Positions 17,847 to 27,412 of a DNA stretch of 52,267 nucleotides are shown one piece after another. The stretch is from the NCBI GenBank assembly GCA_014193395.1, contig BJHT01000011.1, positions 1-52,267 on the forward strand, given 5' to 3'. The DNA is from Verrucomicrobiota bacterium (GTDB lineage Bacteria > Verrucomicrobiota > Verrucomicrobiia > Limisphaerales > BJHT01). The translations under genes and the position numbers were made by a program. Below the pieces are notes generated by a model. That model did no database searches, was not told the DNA's origin, and saw nothing but the letters and a program-made list of their open reading frames with translations. Position 1 is the first letter of the stretch. Each line of letters opens with the position of its first letter.

Positions 17847-19793
17847 TCACTCAAACTCCACCTCGGCCACCGTGTACACCAACAGGCGCGGCACGGTGAA
17901 GCGGGCGGTCGCGCCGGTCGTGGTGAAGGGCAGCGGGCCGGTGGTCACGTCGCTGTCGGGTGAGCGGAGGCGCACGTTTTTCACGCGGCGGCCGGGGGCA
18001 AGGGGCAGTTCGATGGTGAGGTTTTCGCTGAGGATCGGCTTTTCGTCCTGCGGTCCGCGGCCCGCGCTGGGCGCGCCTTTCGCGGGTTCCTCGCGGTCGT
18101 AGTTCACGAGGTGGACGAATTTCCGGTTGCCAGTCGGCGCATCGAGAACCGAGACGGCCACTTTCCAACTGCCCGTGCGGTGCGTGACGCGCGCGAGCTC
18201 CTGCGGCTGCCATCCGTCGGCGGCGGGCGGTTCGGCGGGGAGTGCGGGGACGCGAGTGCCCTTGAATTCAGCGAGCAGTTTTTTCGCATCAGCGCTCAAC
18301 GCGGATTCATCCACGCACGCGAGGGCGGCGCGGCCGCGCAGGTGTTCCGCGGACAGGCGATCGTCGGGCACGATGTCGAAGGCGTAGCCCGCGCGTACCA
18401 GCAGTTTTCCCAGCGTGCGAAACCGCGCGACGGGCGCGATGTCGCCGAGGTGAACGGCGCTGCGCGGATAGAGCAACAGCAGCTCAGCGGCGGGTTGCGC
18501 GCCGAGAAAAATGTCGCGCTGCTCGCGGGCGAAACGGAAGTAACTCGCCAGCGCCGTGCGGCCGGCGGGATTTTTGAAGGGCGCGTAAAAACCAAGGCCG
18601 CCGCCTGCATTCGCCAGCCCTTCGGCAATCGTCGCGCGCGTGCGGGTCTGCTCGTATTTGCCGAGCACGAACGGCTTCGGTCCGAACGCGCCGCGGATAT
18701 AGCGCAGTTGCAACGTGCCGTCGCCGAGATCGCCGTTGGCCAGATCGGTCTGCGACGCGGCGTTGCCGGTGCTGTACCAGAGATAATCTTCGCCGCGTCC
18801 CCAGAGGTCGCCGGGCAGCACGCAGCGTTCGTCGCCGTTGATTTGATTGAACGCGCCGAGGTGATTCCATTGCGCGATCAGCAGGTCCGGCTTGAGCGAG
18901 CGGCCGTAGCGGAGCAGCACGTCGTCGAAGGCCTCCTTGAGCGCGAGCTGCGTCCAGCGCAGCGCGGCCAGACGAAAGGGAGTGGTCTGCTTCGGATCGT
19001 GCCACGACGGGATGTCGGTGAAGACGTGGGTTTTCAGATCGGCGATGGCGAAGCGCGCACGCAAATCCGCGGCGGTGTAATTCGTCGCGAGATGCTGGCG
19101 GAAACCGGCGACGCAGAATTCGCACAGGCAGTCGCGGCGGTAGAAGTAATTCGCGATCAGGCCGTCCACGCCGCGCGCGATGGCGGACTTCGCCATCGCC
19201 TTCACGCAGGTGCGCCACTTGGGATTGTTCAGGCAGCCGTGGTACTCGGGCCAGCCGCCGATCTTGTAGGAGTGCGTGGCCACGAGCTGTCCCGCCGCGT
19301 CGCGCTGCAACATCTCGGTCGGATCGGCGCACGGCTTCGGGCCGAACTCGGCCTCGTTCCAGCCCTTGTCGTACCACTCGAAGAACCCGGCCTTTTTCGC
19401 CGGATCGCCGAAGATGAAGGTCATGTTGAAATGGCCGACGACCTTCGAGCCGCGGCTGTGAACCTCGCGGTTCAACTGGGCGAACCAGTCGCCGCATTCC
19501 TTCGTGCCCTGCACCGGCAGATGCGCCGGGTAACCCTTGTAGAACGGCGTGTGCGCGAGGCTGTAAAAGGTGAGGCCGTAAAAGCCGACCTGTGCGATCT
19601 CGGGCCGCGCCTCGCCGAGGAAGTCCAGATATTCGGGCGTGGCATAGTCGGTCCAGTGCGCGACGAGCGTGTTGAACCAGCGGTTGGTCTCGGCCGCGCG
19701 GGTGTGGTCGGCGGTGGCGAAGAGGAGGAGCAAGCCGAGCAACAGGCGCAGCGCGAGGATGGGGGCGGAGTGGGCAGGACGCTCGGGTTTCAT
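17847..19793 (-). CDS. Large exported protein, possible glycoside hydrolase-like TIM barrel
   Basis: 648 residues with a signal peptide ending around RAAE (residue 34). The core resembles (beta/alpha)8 glycosidases of verrucomicrobial polysaccharide-degrading sets. It shows alternating predicted strands (VGFYGLTFYS, VVGHFNMTFIFG, DGLIANYFYRR, LLIAQWNHLG) and conserved acidic and aromatic residues, including YFYRRDCLCEFC, a cysteine-rich stretch. A C-terminal beta domain (about 560-648) ends TVPRLLVYTVAEVEF, as in glycosidases with a trailing beta-sandwich. The family is not recognised with certainty and catalytic acids are not assigned. ATG at 19793 (MKPERPAH). Confidence 0.6.
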   Translation of the reverse strand: MKPERPAHSAPILALRLLLGLLLLFATADHTRAAETNRWFNTLVAHWTDYATPEYLDFLGEARPEIAQVGFYGLTFYSLAHTPFYKGYPAHLPVQGTKECGDWFAQLNREVHSRGSKVVGHFNMTFIFGDPAKKAGFFEWYDKGWNEAEFGPKPCADPTEMLQRDAAGQLVATHSYKIGGWPEYHGCLNNPKWRTCVKAMAKSAIARGVDGLIANYFYRRDCLCEFCVAGFRQHLATNYTAADLRARFAIADLKTHVFTDIPSWHDPKQTTPFRLAALRWTQLALKEAFDDVLLRYGRSLKPDLLIAQWNHLGAFNQINGDERCVLPGDLWGRGEDYLWYSTGNAASQTDLANGDLGDGTLQLRYIRGAFGPKPFVLGKYEQTRTRATIAEGLANAGGGLGFYAPFKNPAGRTALASYFRFAREQRDIFLGAQPAAELLLLYPRSAVHLGDIAPVARFRTLGKLLVRAGYAFDIVPDDRLSAEHLRGRAALACVDESALSADAKKLLAEFKGTRVPALPAEPPAADGWQPQELARVTHRTGSWKVAVSVLDAPTGNRKFVHLVNYDREEPAKGAPSAGRGPQDEKPILSENLTIELPLAPGRRVKNVRLRSPDSDVTTGPLPFTTTGATARFTVPRLLVYTVAEVEFE

Positions 19794-20170
19794 GAAGTGC
19801 GGCGAGTTCACCGCCTGGCGGGCGCGTTGGCAAGCGCGGGCGTTGAATTCGTGCGCCCCGGAAAAAGCGCCGGAGAACTGGCGCAGGCCGAGACGTTGGC
19901 GCGCTGGCGGACCGGCCCGGAGGTCGGGCTGGCTGTGTCTATGCAGTCGTAGATGCCGTGAGGACCACAGGGCTGCGGAGCCGCACCGCAGCGGCCCCGA
20001 ATCCTCGCAGGCACCCGTTGGAATCAGCGGCGTCCCATGCGCCAACCCGCTGCGGCTGGTGCTCCGCGCACACAGCCGCCCTCGGAAAAATTCTCGCAGC
20101 GCACGAGGATTTTGTCCCTGCCTTGGCTGTCGAGCCGCATGCGGAGAAATGTCGTCAATGCTCTACGCTT

Positions 20171-20447
20171 CGTCCCGGAGGGACTCCGCAGGATATTAGC
20201 CGGGGGCAAGCCCGCGCAGCGGGCGCGGCCCCCGGTTCCGCCGCCAAACGGGTCATGCCCCAGCGGGGCATCGCAGAAGTTTTTGGGCGGTGTCCTTCCC
20301 GCAGCATTGCCGCCACCCCTCGTCGCTTCCGGCCATTTTCTTCGATGCCCCGCTGGGGCACGGAGCCACGGGGCGGGGTTTCCGGGGGCGGCGTCCGCTG
20401 GGGCGGACTTGCCCCCGGCTAATCTCCTCCGGCGTCCCTCCGGGACG
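20171..20447. repeat. Nested 277-bp palindromic element
   Basis: Outer arms of 45 bases (CGTCCCGGAGGGAC... at 20171-20215 and its inverse ending at 20447) differ at about five positions. Inside, GCCCCAGCGGGGCATCG (about 20257) and CGATGCCCCGCTGGGGC (about 20343) form a second inverted pair. It occupies the middle of the 767-bp gap between the exported protein gene and pyrD, which otherwise shows no gene. Confidence 0.85.
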
Positions 20448-20560
20448 GGGACCGGGCGTCCCTACCCGCGGTGCGTACGCGGTGCGGAGGTGGTCAGAGT
20501 ATTCCGCCGCCCCCTTCCCGGTTCAGACGCTGCGCCCGGGCCGGGCGCGCTCCCGGGGCG

Positions 20561-21682
20561 TCAGGCGTGGATTCCGCGGGCCTGAGAAAACTGGTGGAAG
20601 CCGTGGGTGGAGAGGCGTTCGCGCAGGCCGCAGACGATGGCGCGGGCGACGCCGGGGCCTTCATAGACCATGCCGCTGTACACCTGCACGAGTGATGCGC
20701 CGGCGGTGATTTTCTCCCAAGCATCAGCGGCGGTGAAGATGCCGCCGACGCCAATGATCGGGAGCTTCCCGTGCGTTTGCCGGTAGAGGTGGCGGACGAC
20801 CTCGGTGCTGCGGGCGCGCAGGGGGCGGCCGCTCAGGCCGCCAGCTTCGGCGTAGGTGCGCCGCGCTTTTTCGTCGGTGGTAGCGGGGCGGGCGATGGTG
20901 GTGTTGGTGGCGACGATGCCGGCGAGCTGGCGCGGGCCGGCGAGGGCGAGGATTTCATCGAGCGCCTCGAAGGAGAGGTCGGGCGCGACTTTGACGAGGA
21001 TGGGCTTCGGGCCGCGCGAGGGTGCGATGGCGTGGGCCTGCTCGGAGTTCACTTGCTGGACGGCGGCGAGGACGTCGTCGAGCGCGGATTTGTCCTGGAG
21101 CTGGCGGAGGTTGGGGGTGTTGGGCGAGCTGACGTTGACGACAAAAAAATCGGCGAAGCGCCAGAGCACGCGCAGGGAGTTCGCATAATCGTCGGCGGCC
21201 TTTTCGAGCGGGGTGATTTTGGATTTGCCGAGGTTGATGCCGACGGGGTGGTCGGGCCAGCGGCCGAGCGTGCGCCATTCCGCAAGCTGGCGGGCCATTT
21301 CCTCAGCGCCGGGATTGTTGAAGCCCATGCGATTGACGAGCGCGCCGTCGGCCACCGCGCGAAACATCCGCGGCGGCGGGTTGCCGGGTTGCGCGTGCCA
21401 GGTGACCCCGCCGAGTTCGCTGAAGCCGAAGCCGAACGACGGCCAGATGGGCGCGGCGTCAGCGTGTTTGTCCATGCCCGCGGCGAGGCCGACAGGGTTC
21501 GGAAAACGGAGGCCGAAGAGTTCGACGGGCAGCTCGGGCGCGCCGAAAAACTCGGCGGTGACATCGCACAGCAGCTCGCTGCGGCTCAGGCGGCAGAGAG
21601 TTTCGATGGTGCGGTCGTGGATGCTTTCCGATTCCTGCACAAACAGGAACGGGCGCAGGCAGGTGCGGTAAAACCAGCTCAT
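20561..21682 (-). CDS. pyrD: Dihydroorotate dehydrogenase (quinone), class 2
   Basis: Oxidises dihydroorotate to orotate in pyrimidine synthesis, passing electrons to membrane quinone. The 373-residue length and an N-terminal amphipathic region (MSWFYRTCLRPFLF) are those of class 2. FMN and substrate motifs are present: NPVGLAAGMDK (about 62-72), NRMGFNN, NVSSPNTPNLR with catalytic S186, KVAPDL, ATNTT and GVGGI. It stands alone, not beside other pyr genes. The C-terminus ends about 100 bp from the nested palindrome. Confidence 0.96.
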   Translation of the reverse strand: MSWFYRTCLRPFLFVQESESIHDRTIETLCRLSRSELLCDVTAEFFGAPELPVELFGLRFPNPVGLAAGMDKHADAAPIWPSFGFGFSELGGVTWHAQPGNPPPRMFRAVADGALVNRMGFNNPGAEEMARQLAEWRTLGRWPDHPVGINLGKSKITPLEKAADDYANSLRVLWRFADFFVVNVSSPNTPNLRQLQDKSALDDVLAAVQQVNSEQAHAIAPSRGPKPILVKVAPDLSFEALDEILALAGPRQLAGIVATNTTIARPATTDEKARRTYAEAGGLSGRPLRARSTEVVRHLYRQTHGKLPIIGVGGIFTAADAWEKITAGASLVQVYSGMVYEGPGVARAIVCGLRERLSTHGFHQFSQARGIHA

Positions 21683-21768
21683 GCGCGTGAGTTAGCCACG
21701 GATGAAACGGGGAGGGAACAGGGATTTTTGCAGTGCGCGTTGCGTGGTGGGAAAGCGCGCGCGGGGCG

Positions 21769-21962
21769 AAGCTCCAAGAACAAAGCTCAAAGCTCAAGGG
21801 AAGCATCAAGCTCCAGTTTCAGCGTGTCGCCGTTGGGCTTTTGGAGCGTGGATCGGTTTGGATTCCCAGTAACGGGTGAGCAAAAAAAACCTGTCGGCCA
21901 GCGTGCGCTGGAGCTTGGGTCTTGGACCTTCCCTTGAGCTTTGAGCTTTGTCCTTGGAGCTT
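21769..21962. repeat. Paired AAGCTCA heptamer element, copy 1
   Basis: Left arm (21769-21814) is made of AAGCTCC/AAAGCTCA-type 7-mers; right arm (21909-21962) is their inverse (TTGAGCTTTGAGCTTTG). They enclose about 95 unique bases. Other copies are at 30720-30915 and 44291-44465. Confidence 0.85.
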
Positions 21963-22011
21963 TTTTCCCCGCGTCGATCTGTGGTGGCGTCGGCGGTTTT
22001 CGAAGGAAAAT

Positions 22012-22041
22012 AGTTAGAGCCTCCTCACGCCGTCTCCTACA
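22012..22041. repeat. Half element of the GGAGACGACG family
   Basis: The 30-base sequence AGTTAGAGCCTCCTCACGCC... ending in GTCTCCTACA matches the right arm of the palindrome at 39619-39712 with about five differences. No left arm is seen here. It abuts the stop codon of the repeat protein gene (22048). Confidence 0.8.
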
Positions 22042-22047
22042 ACGGGA

Positions 22048-24516
22048 TTATTTTTTCAGCAGCCGGGCCTTCACGTCGGCGGGGAGCTGGGATTGTTGAA
22101 TCCAGGTGGTGGCGGCGGGTTCGTCGGTGCGGAGCCAGTTGCGGGCGACGGCGGCGAGGCGCTGGTCGCGGGTCTCGGGATTGCTGATGGTGGCGGCCCA
22201 TTGGAGGGCGTTGGCGGGATCGCTGGCGGCGACGGTCTGGGCGTAGGAGCCGATGGCGGGGTCGCGGTCGGCCCCGGCGGGCAGGGTCTGAATCCATTGG
22301 GCGGTGGCGGCGGGATCTTGCTGCGCCCATTGGCTGGCGACGCTGGTGAGGGCGTCGGTGCGCGCGGTGCCGGCGGGGAAAACGCTGACCCAGAGGGCGG
22401 CTTTGTCGGGCTCGCTGCGCGCCCACGCGGTGACGACATTTTGCACGGCTTCATTGCGGCCGGGGCCGTTGGGAAGCGAGGCGACGAAGGTGGCGGCGGC
22501 GTGCGGCGATTGCTCGGCCCAGGCGGCGCTGATGCTGGCGATGGCTTGGGAACGTTGCGCGCCGGCGGGGAGCTGGGTCGCCCAGGTGACGGCAGCGGTG
22601 GGATCGTTGCCGGCCCAGGTGACGAGAATGTTTTCGAGCGCGCCGTGGTTCGCCTCGTTGCGCGGCAGCGTGAGGGCGAAGGCGGCGGCGGCGGGGGCAT
22701 CGCTCTCGGCCCATTGCTGGCTGACTTCGGTGAGGGCGCGGGCGCGGGAGGGTTCGTCGGGGAGTTGGCGCGCCCAGTTCATTGCGCCCTCGACATCCAC
22801 GCCGGCCCACTGCGCGGCGATGTTGCCGATGAGGTCGGCGCGCAGATTGCCGGGCGGCAAAGCGGAAACAAATTTGGCGGCGGCCTGCGGATCGTTGGAG
22901 GCCATCTGGCTGGCGATGCTTTGGAGGGCTTCGCGCTGGCCCTGGCCGGCGGGAAGTTTCTGCGCCCATGCGGCGGCGGCGTCGGGATCGGCCTGCGCCC
23001 ATTGCGCGGCGACGGTGCCAAGCAGGCCGTTGCGCTGCGGACTGGTGGGCAGGGACAAGGCCCAGTCGGCGGCCTGTTCGGGGCGTTGTTGCGCAAGCTG
23101 GTAGAGGATGCCTTGCGCGGCGTCGCGCTGGGCCGGGGCGGGAAGGGTCTTGAACCAGGCCGTGGCGGCGTCGAGATCGGTGACGGCCCACGAGGAGGCG
23201 ACGGCGTTCAGGAGGCTGGTGGTGGCGGTGCCGGCGGGCTGGGTTTGCACGTAGGCGGCGGCGGCGCGCGGATCGCTGGCGGCCCAGGTGGAGACGATGT
23301 TTTGCAGCGTGTTCTGCCGCATCTGGGTGGCGGTGATGGACTGGGCCCAGGTGAGCGCGGCGTTGGGATCGGACTGCGCCAGGGCGGTAGCGATACTGCC
23401 CGCGGCGGCCTGTTTGGCGCGGCCTTCGGGGAGTTGTTTCACCCACGCGGCGGCGGCGTTGGGATCGGCCCCGGCCCACTGGGAGACGACGGTGTTCACG
23501 GCGTCGAGCTGGCCCTGGGCGGGGCTGAGGGTGAAGGCGAGCTCGAGCGCGGTCTTGGGATTGGTGGCGCCAAGCTGGGCGCAGACGGCTTGGACGGCGC
23601 TGCGTTTGCCATTGCCCTCGGGCAGGCTCTGCACCCACGCGGTGGCGGCGGCGGGATCGCGGCCGGCCCATTGCGACGCGATGCTGCTGATCGCGCCATC
23701 GCGCTGCGGGCCGGCGGGAAGTTCATTGAGCGCGCGGCTGGCGGCGGCGGGATCCTGCGCGGCCCAGTTGCCGAGGATGAGTTCGGCGACGCCTTCGGGG
23801 TCGCGCGGGCCTTCGCGGCTGCGGAGGGCGTTGTGTTGTTTGAGGAGTTCGAAGGCGGCCTGGGGGTCGAGCGTGGCGAGGGTCTGGGCGACGGCCTGAA
23901 TGGCCTGAATGCGCGCGGGTCCGGCGGGCAGTCGCGCGGCCCACGCGGAGGCGGCGGGCGCGTCACTGGCGGTCCAAGTTTCGAGAATACTGCGGATCGA
24001 ATTTTGGCGTTCGCTGAGATTGCTCAATCCCTGGGCGTGGTTGATTGCGGCCACGGGATCGCCGTCGGCCCAGCGGGCGAGGAGATACTGGATGAAGCTG
24101 GCGCGCAGATCGGCCTGGGGAATGGCGCGGGCGTGGGCGAGGGCGGCGGGCACGTCGGCGGGCGCGAGGCTGGCGGCGAGTTCGGCGAGCGTGCCCTGGC
24201 GCTGGTCGGCAGGGGACTCGCGGAGCGCGCTCTGGATGCGCGCGGCGAGGTCGCCGGCGGGCAGGCTGGCGACGCTGGCCGCGGGATTGGATTTGGCGGC
24301 GCGGGCGGGGATGGGCGCGACGCCAGGGGTGGTTGGTTGGCTGGCGGTGGGCGTGGGCGGGCGTTTCGCCCTGGGATTGGAATCGGGATTGGGATCGCGA
24401 TAAGGGATTTCGGCGCTGTGCTGGGAGGGGCGCACGAACTGACGGTCCAGGAGAATTCCCGCGAGCGCGCCGATGGCGAGCAGGGCGGCGGCGAGGAGCG
24501 GTGGTGGCCAGCGCAT
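22048..24516 (-). CDS. Exported protein of tandem about 39-residue helical repeats
   Basis: 822 residues. Residues 1-24 are a signal or membrane anchor (LLAAALLAIGALAGILL). A Pro/Ala-rich linker runs to about residue 80. From about residue 85 to the end there are about 17-18 tandem repeats, each with a core like WAxxDPxAAxxWxxxLPxGxxRxxA. The repeats are clearly related but diverged. A superhelical scaffold is inferred from the periodicity, comparable to TPR/HEAT-type repeats. No enzyme motif is seen. ATG at 24516 (MRWPPPL); codons above it lack a start-site context. Confidence 0.85.
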   Translation of the reverse strand: MRWPPPLLAAALLAIGALAGILLDRQFVRPSQHSAEIPYRDPNPDSNPRAKRPPTPTASQPTTPGVAPIPARAAKSNPAASVASLPAGDLAARIQSALRESPADQRQGTLAELAASLAPADVPAALAHARAIPQADLRASFIQYLLARWADGDPVAAINHAQGLSNLSERQNSIRSILETWTASDAPAASAWAARLPAGPARIQAIQAVAQTLATLDPQAAFELLKQHNALRSREGPRDPEGVAELILGNWAAQDPAAASRALNELPAGPQRDGAISSIASQWAGRDPAAATAWVQSLPEGNGKRSAVQAVCAQLGATNPKTALELAFTLSPAQGQLDAVNTVVSQWAGADPNAAAAWVKQLPEGRAKQAAAGSIATALAQSDPNAALTWAQSITATQMRQNTLQNIVSTWAASDPRAAAAYVQTQPAGTATTSLLNAVASSWAVTDLDAATAWFKTLPAPAQRDAAQGILYQLAQQRPEQAADWALSLPTSPQRNGLLGTVAAQWAQADPDAAAAWAQKLPAGQGQREALQSIASQMASNDPQAAAKFVSALPPGNLRADLIGNIAAQWAGVDVEGAMNWARQLPDEPSRARALTEVSQQWAESDAPAAAAFALTLPRNEANHGALENILVTWAGNDPTAAVTWATQLPAGAQRSQAIASISAAWAEQSPHAAATFVASLPNGPGRNEAVQNVVTAWARSEPDKAALWVSVFPAGTARTDALTSVASQWAQQDPAATAQWIQTLPAGADRDPAIGSYAQTVAASDPANALQWAATISNPETRDQRLAAVARNWLRTDEPAATTWIQQSQLPADVKARLLKK

Positions 24517-24660
24517 AAATGAAAGTGGGTGGCGGGTCGGGTGACGGGTTCGCGCCGACGGTGTTGGCGCCGCGCGCGGGTTAGTGTGGTCCGGCGGAAA
24601 ACCTGTGTGCAAGTCAGGCTAGGGATGCGCGCGGCGGTGGAAAGGGAATTTTGATAATGT

Positions 24661-25159
<499 letters not shown>

Positions 25160-25768
25160 GTTGTGGACGTGCGTAGGCGCCGGTCGTGGAGCCGGGGCCT
25201 CCGGGTTACGGGCCGTTGGTGAGACGGGCAATCTTGGGCGGATTTCGCCGAGTCTGGCCGGGCAGGAAAGCGTGAAAAAAACTCCTCGGGTGGCGTTTCG
25301 CCGGGCGGCGCGTTTCAACTTTACTCGGACCGCATAACTACTGAGTCTGCCGTGGGCATCGGGCAGGGGCGCGATGCCCTTTTTGCCGCCAAAATTGCCC
25401 GAAAACAAAAGAAAGCGCGCCGGTGAACAACTTGTGGATAACAGATAATATCTTCTCCTCGCCCGGCGCGGAGGCTTTCTCTACAACAGTCGGCACCGTG
25501 CAATGCCCCTAGTTCTTACCTCATTTTTCGCCGGCCAGACCCGGGGTCGTAACCCAAAGTCGTAAATGATTGTAAATGAGGCGGTTGTTCTTCAGATTCT
25601 AAATTCCGGCAGGTCGGTCGGCCGGCGGGGCGGCGGCGGGCGGGTGTGGCGGAAAACGATGGCGGATCGCGGGCGGAGTCGGTAAACGAATTGTTACAAA
25701 CGAGTTACGCGGGGCGGTGAATAAGCGGGCAAACTGGCGGTGAATTGACGGTGAAAGCATCTGGCGAA
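25160..25768. other. Non-coding region upstream of dnaA, possible replication-origin segment
   Basis: About 600 bases without a gene. It includes one perfect DnaA box (25433-25441) followed by AT-richer sequence (ACAGATAATATCTTC). From 25560 there are AT-rich stretches such as CGTAAATGATTGTAAATGAG and GAATTGTTACAAAC. Only one exact box was found by eye, so an origin is possible but not shown; dnaA autoregulation would explain the same site. Confidence 0.4.
25433..25441 (-). promoter_or_regulatory. DnaA box (TTATCCACA)
   Basis: TGTGGATAA on the plus strand is a perfect TTATCCACA on the minus strand, about 330 bases before dnaA. Confidence 0.8.
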
Positions 25769-27145
25769 ATGGAACTTCCGTTGGAAAAAATTTGGGACAC
25801 GGCGCAGCACCAATTGCGCACGATGCTCAGCCCGGACATTTACAAACTCTGGTTCGCGCCGCTGCGAATCGGGGCGCTGGCGGGCGACGCCGTTTCGGTG
25901 TACGTGAACGATGATTTTTGCCGCGTCTGGTTGACCGACAATTATTCGAGCCTGCTCCAGGATGTCCTGATGCTCGCGTCGGGCCAGGAGTTGCAGGTGA
26001 AATTCGTGGTTGATGCCACCAAGACCAACGGCCATGTGCCGGCAGCGGCGGCCACCGCCGCGGCGGGAAATGGCAAGCCCAAGGAAGTCTCCAGCGTGGT
26101 GGACCGGGAGTTCGCTGCGGGCGAACCGCTCTTCAATCCGAAGAGCGTCTTCGACACGTTTGTCGTCGGTGCGAACAACCAGTTCGCCCACGGCGCGGCG
26201 ATGGCCGTCGCTCAGTCGCCGGGCAAATCGTACAATCCGCTCTTCATTTACGGCGGCGTCGGGCTGGGAAAGACCCACCTGCTCCACTCCATCGGCAACT
26301 ACGTCGTGGCGCACAAAAAGGGCGCGCGCGTCGCCTACGTTTCCTCCGAGAAATTCACCAACGAATTCATCGACGGCATTCAGAACAACCAACTCGTCCG
26401 CTTTCGCAAAAAATACCGGCACACCGACGTGCTGCTCATCGACGACATCCAGTTTCTCGCGGGCAAGGAGCGGATTCAGGAGGAATTTTTCCACACGTTC
26501 AACGCGCTGCACGAGGGCCACAAACAGATCGTGATGACCTGCGACCGGCCGGCCAGCGAGATTCAGAATCTCGAGCATCGCCTCGTCTCGCGCTTCGAGT
26601 GGGGCCTGGTCACCGACCTGCAGCCGCCGGATGTCGAGACGCGCCTGGCGATCCTCCGCCGGAAGGAGCAGGTGATGGGCGTGCACTTGTCCGAGGATAT
26701 CATGAACTTCCTCGCCAACCGCATCCGCACGAACATCCGCCGGCTCGAGGGCGCCCTCATCCGCGTGGCGTCCTTCGCGTCGCTCACCGGCAAGAAGCTC
26801 ACCATCGAGATTGTCGAGAATCTGTTGCGCGAAGTGCTCAACGAAGAGGGCCGCTACACGATCAACATCGAGTTCATCCAGCGCAAGGTGGCCGAGCATT
26901 TCGACATCCGCCTCGCCGACATGACCAGCAAGCGGCGGCCCGAAAACATCGCCTTCCCGCGGCAGGTCGCGATGTATCTCTCGCGCCAGCTCACCGAAAG
27001 CTCGCTCAACACCATCGGCGATGCCTTTGGCGGCCGCGACCACGGCACCGTGCTCCACGCGTGCAAGCTGGTGAAAGGCCGCATGGAAGTGGACGCGAAC
27101 GTCCGCCAGCAGGTGAGTTTTCTGGAGAAGCAATTGCAGCGGTAG
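25769..27145 (+). CDS. dnaA: Chromosomal replication initiator protein DnaA
   Basis: Binds DnaA boxes and melts the origin. Start: the ATG at 25769 (MELPLEKIW) is preferred; a GTG at 25751 and a TTG at 25745 are in frame and would add six or eight residues. The 458-residue product has domain I (to about 85), a short linker, the AAA+ domain with Walker A GGVGLGKTHLLH and Walker B VLLIDDIQFLAGKE, and domain IV with the DNA-binding signature GGRDHGTVLHACKLV. The usual neighbour dnaN is not next; glnB lies upstream and ileS downstream on the other strand. Confidence 0.97.
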   Translation: MELPLEKIWDTAQHQLRTMLSPDIYKLWFAPLRIGALAGDAVSVYVNDDFCRVWLTDNYSSLLQDVLMLASGQELQVKFVVDATKTNGHVPAAAATAAAGNGKPKEVSSVVDREFAAGEPLFNPKSVFDTFVVGANNQFAHGAAMAVAQSPGKSYNPLFIYGGVGLGKTHLLHSIGNYVVAHKKGARVAYVSSEKFTNEFIDGIQNNQLVRFRKKYRHTDVLLIDDIQFLAGKERIQEEFFHTFNALHEGHKQIVMTCDRPASEIQNLEHRLVSRFEWGLVTDLQPPDVETRLAILRRKEQVMGVHLSEDIMNFLANRIRTNIRRLEGALIRVASFASLTGKKLTIEIVENLLREVLNEEGRYTINIEFIQRKVAEHFDIRLADMTSKRRPENIAFPRQVAMYLSRQLTESSLNTIGDAFGGRDHGTVLHACKLVKGRMEVDANVRQQVSFLEKQLQR

Positions 27146-27229
27146 CGGTGCGGCGCGCTCGGTGCCCGGCGGGCGAGGAGATGATCCGGTTGTCAACCAT
27201 CGGCGCGAACGGCAGCGCCGCCGCACCGC
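27145..27229. repeat. Palindrome at the dnaA stop codon
   Basis: Left arm 27145-27159 (GCGGTGCGGCGCGCT) and right arm 27214-27229 are inverted with one or two mismatches. It starts at the last base of the dnaA stop codon and has no T-tract. Confidence 0.6.
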
Positions 27230-27314
27230 AGTGCTTCGGCGGTTGGGAATCGCGGGACGGAGCCGGGGGGGCTCGTGGGGCAGCGACTTATCCGGGCCGC
27301 GCTCTGCCGAGGCT

Positions 27315-27403
27315 GGGTAGGGCGCGGTGTCCTCACTCCGTCGTCGGCCACACTGGCATGGCCTCGGCGCTAGCCGGCGCGGTGAGGACACCGCGCCCTA
27401 CCC
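27315..27403. repeat. Palindrome of the GGTAGGGCGCGG family, intergenic copy
   Basis: Perfect 22-base arms at 27315-27336 (GGGTAGGGCGCGGTGTCCTC...) and 27382-27403, with a 45-base loop. The arms match the element inside ileS at 28871-28942. It lies in the gap between dnaA and the DUF4926 gene. Confidence 0.95.
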
Positions 27404-27412
27404 ACCGACGGT

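Noticed and set aside
22093-24522. Plus-strand open frame of 809 codons opposite the helical repeat protein
   Set aside because: Gly-rich shadow of a repeat-rich gene; the minus frame has a signal sequence and real repeats.
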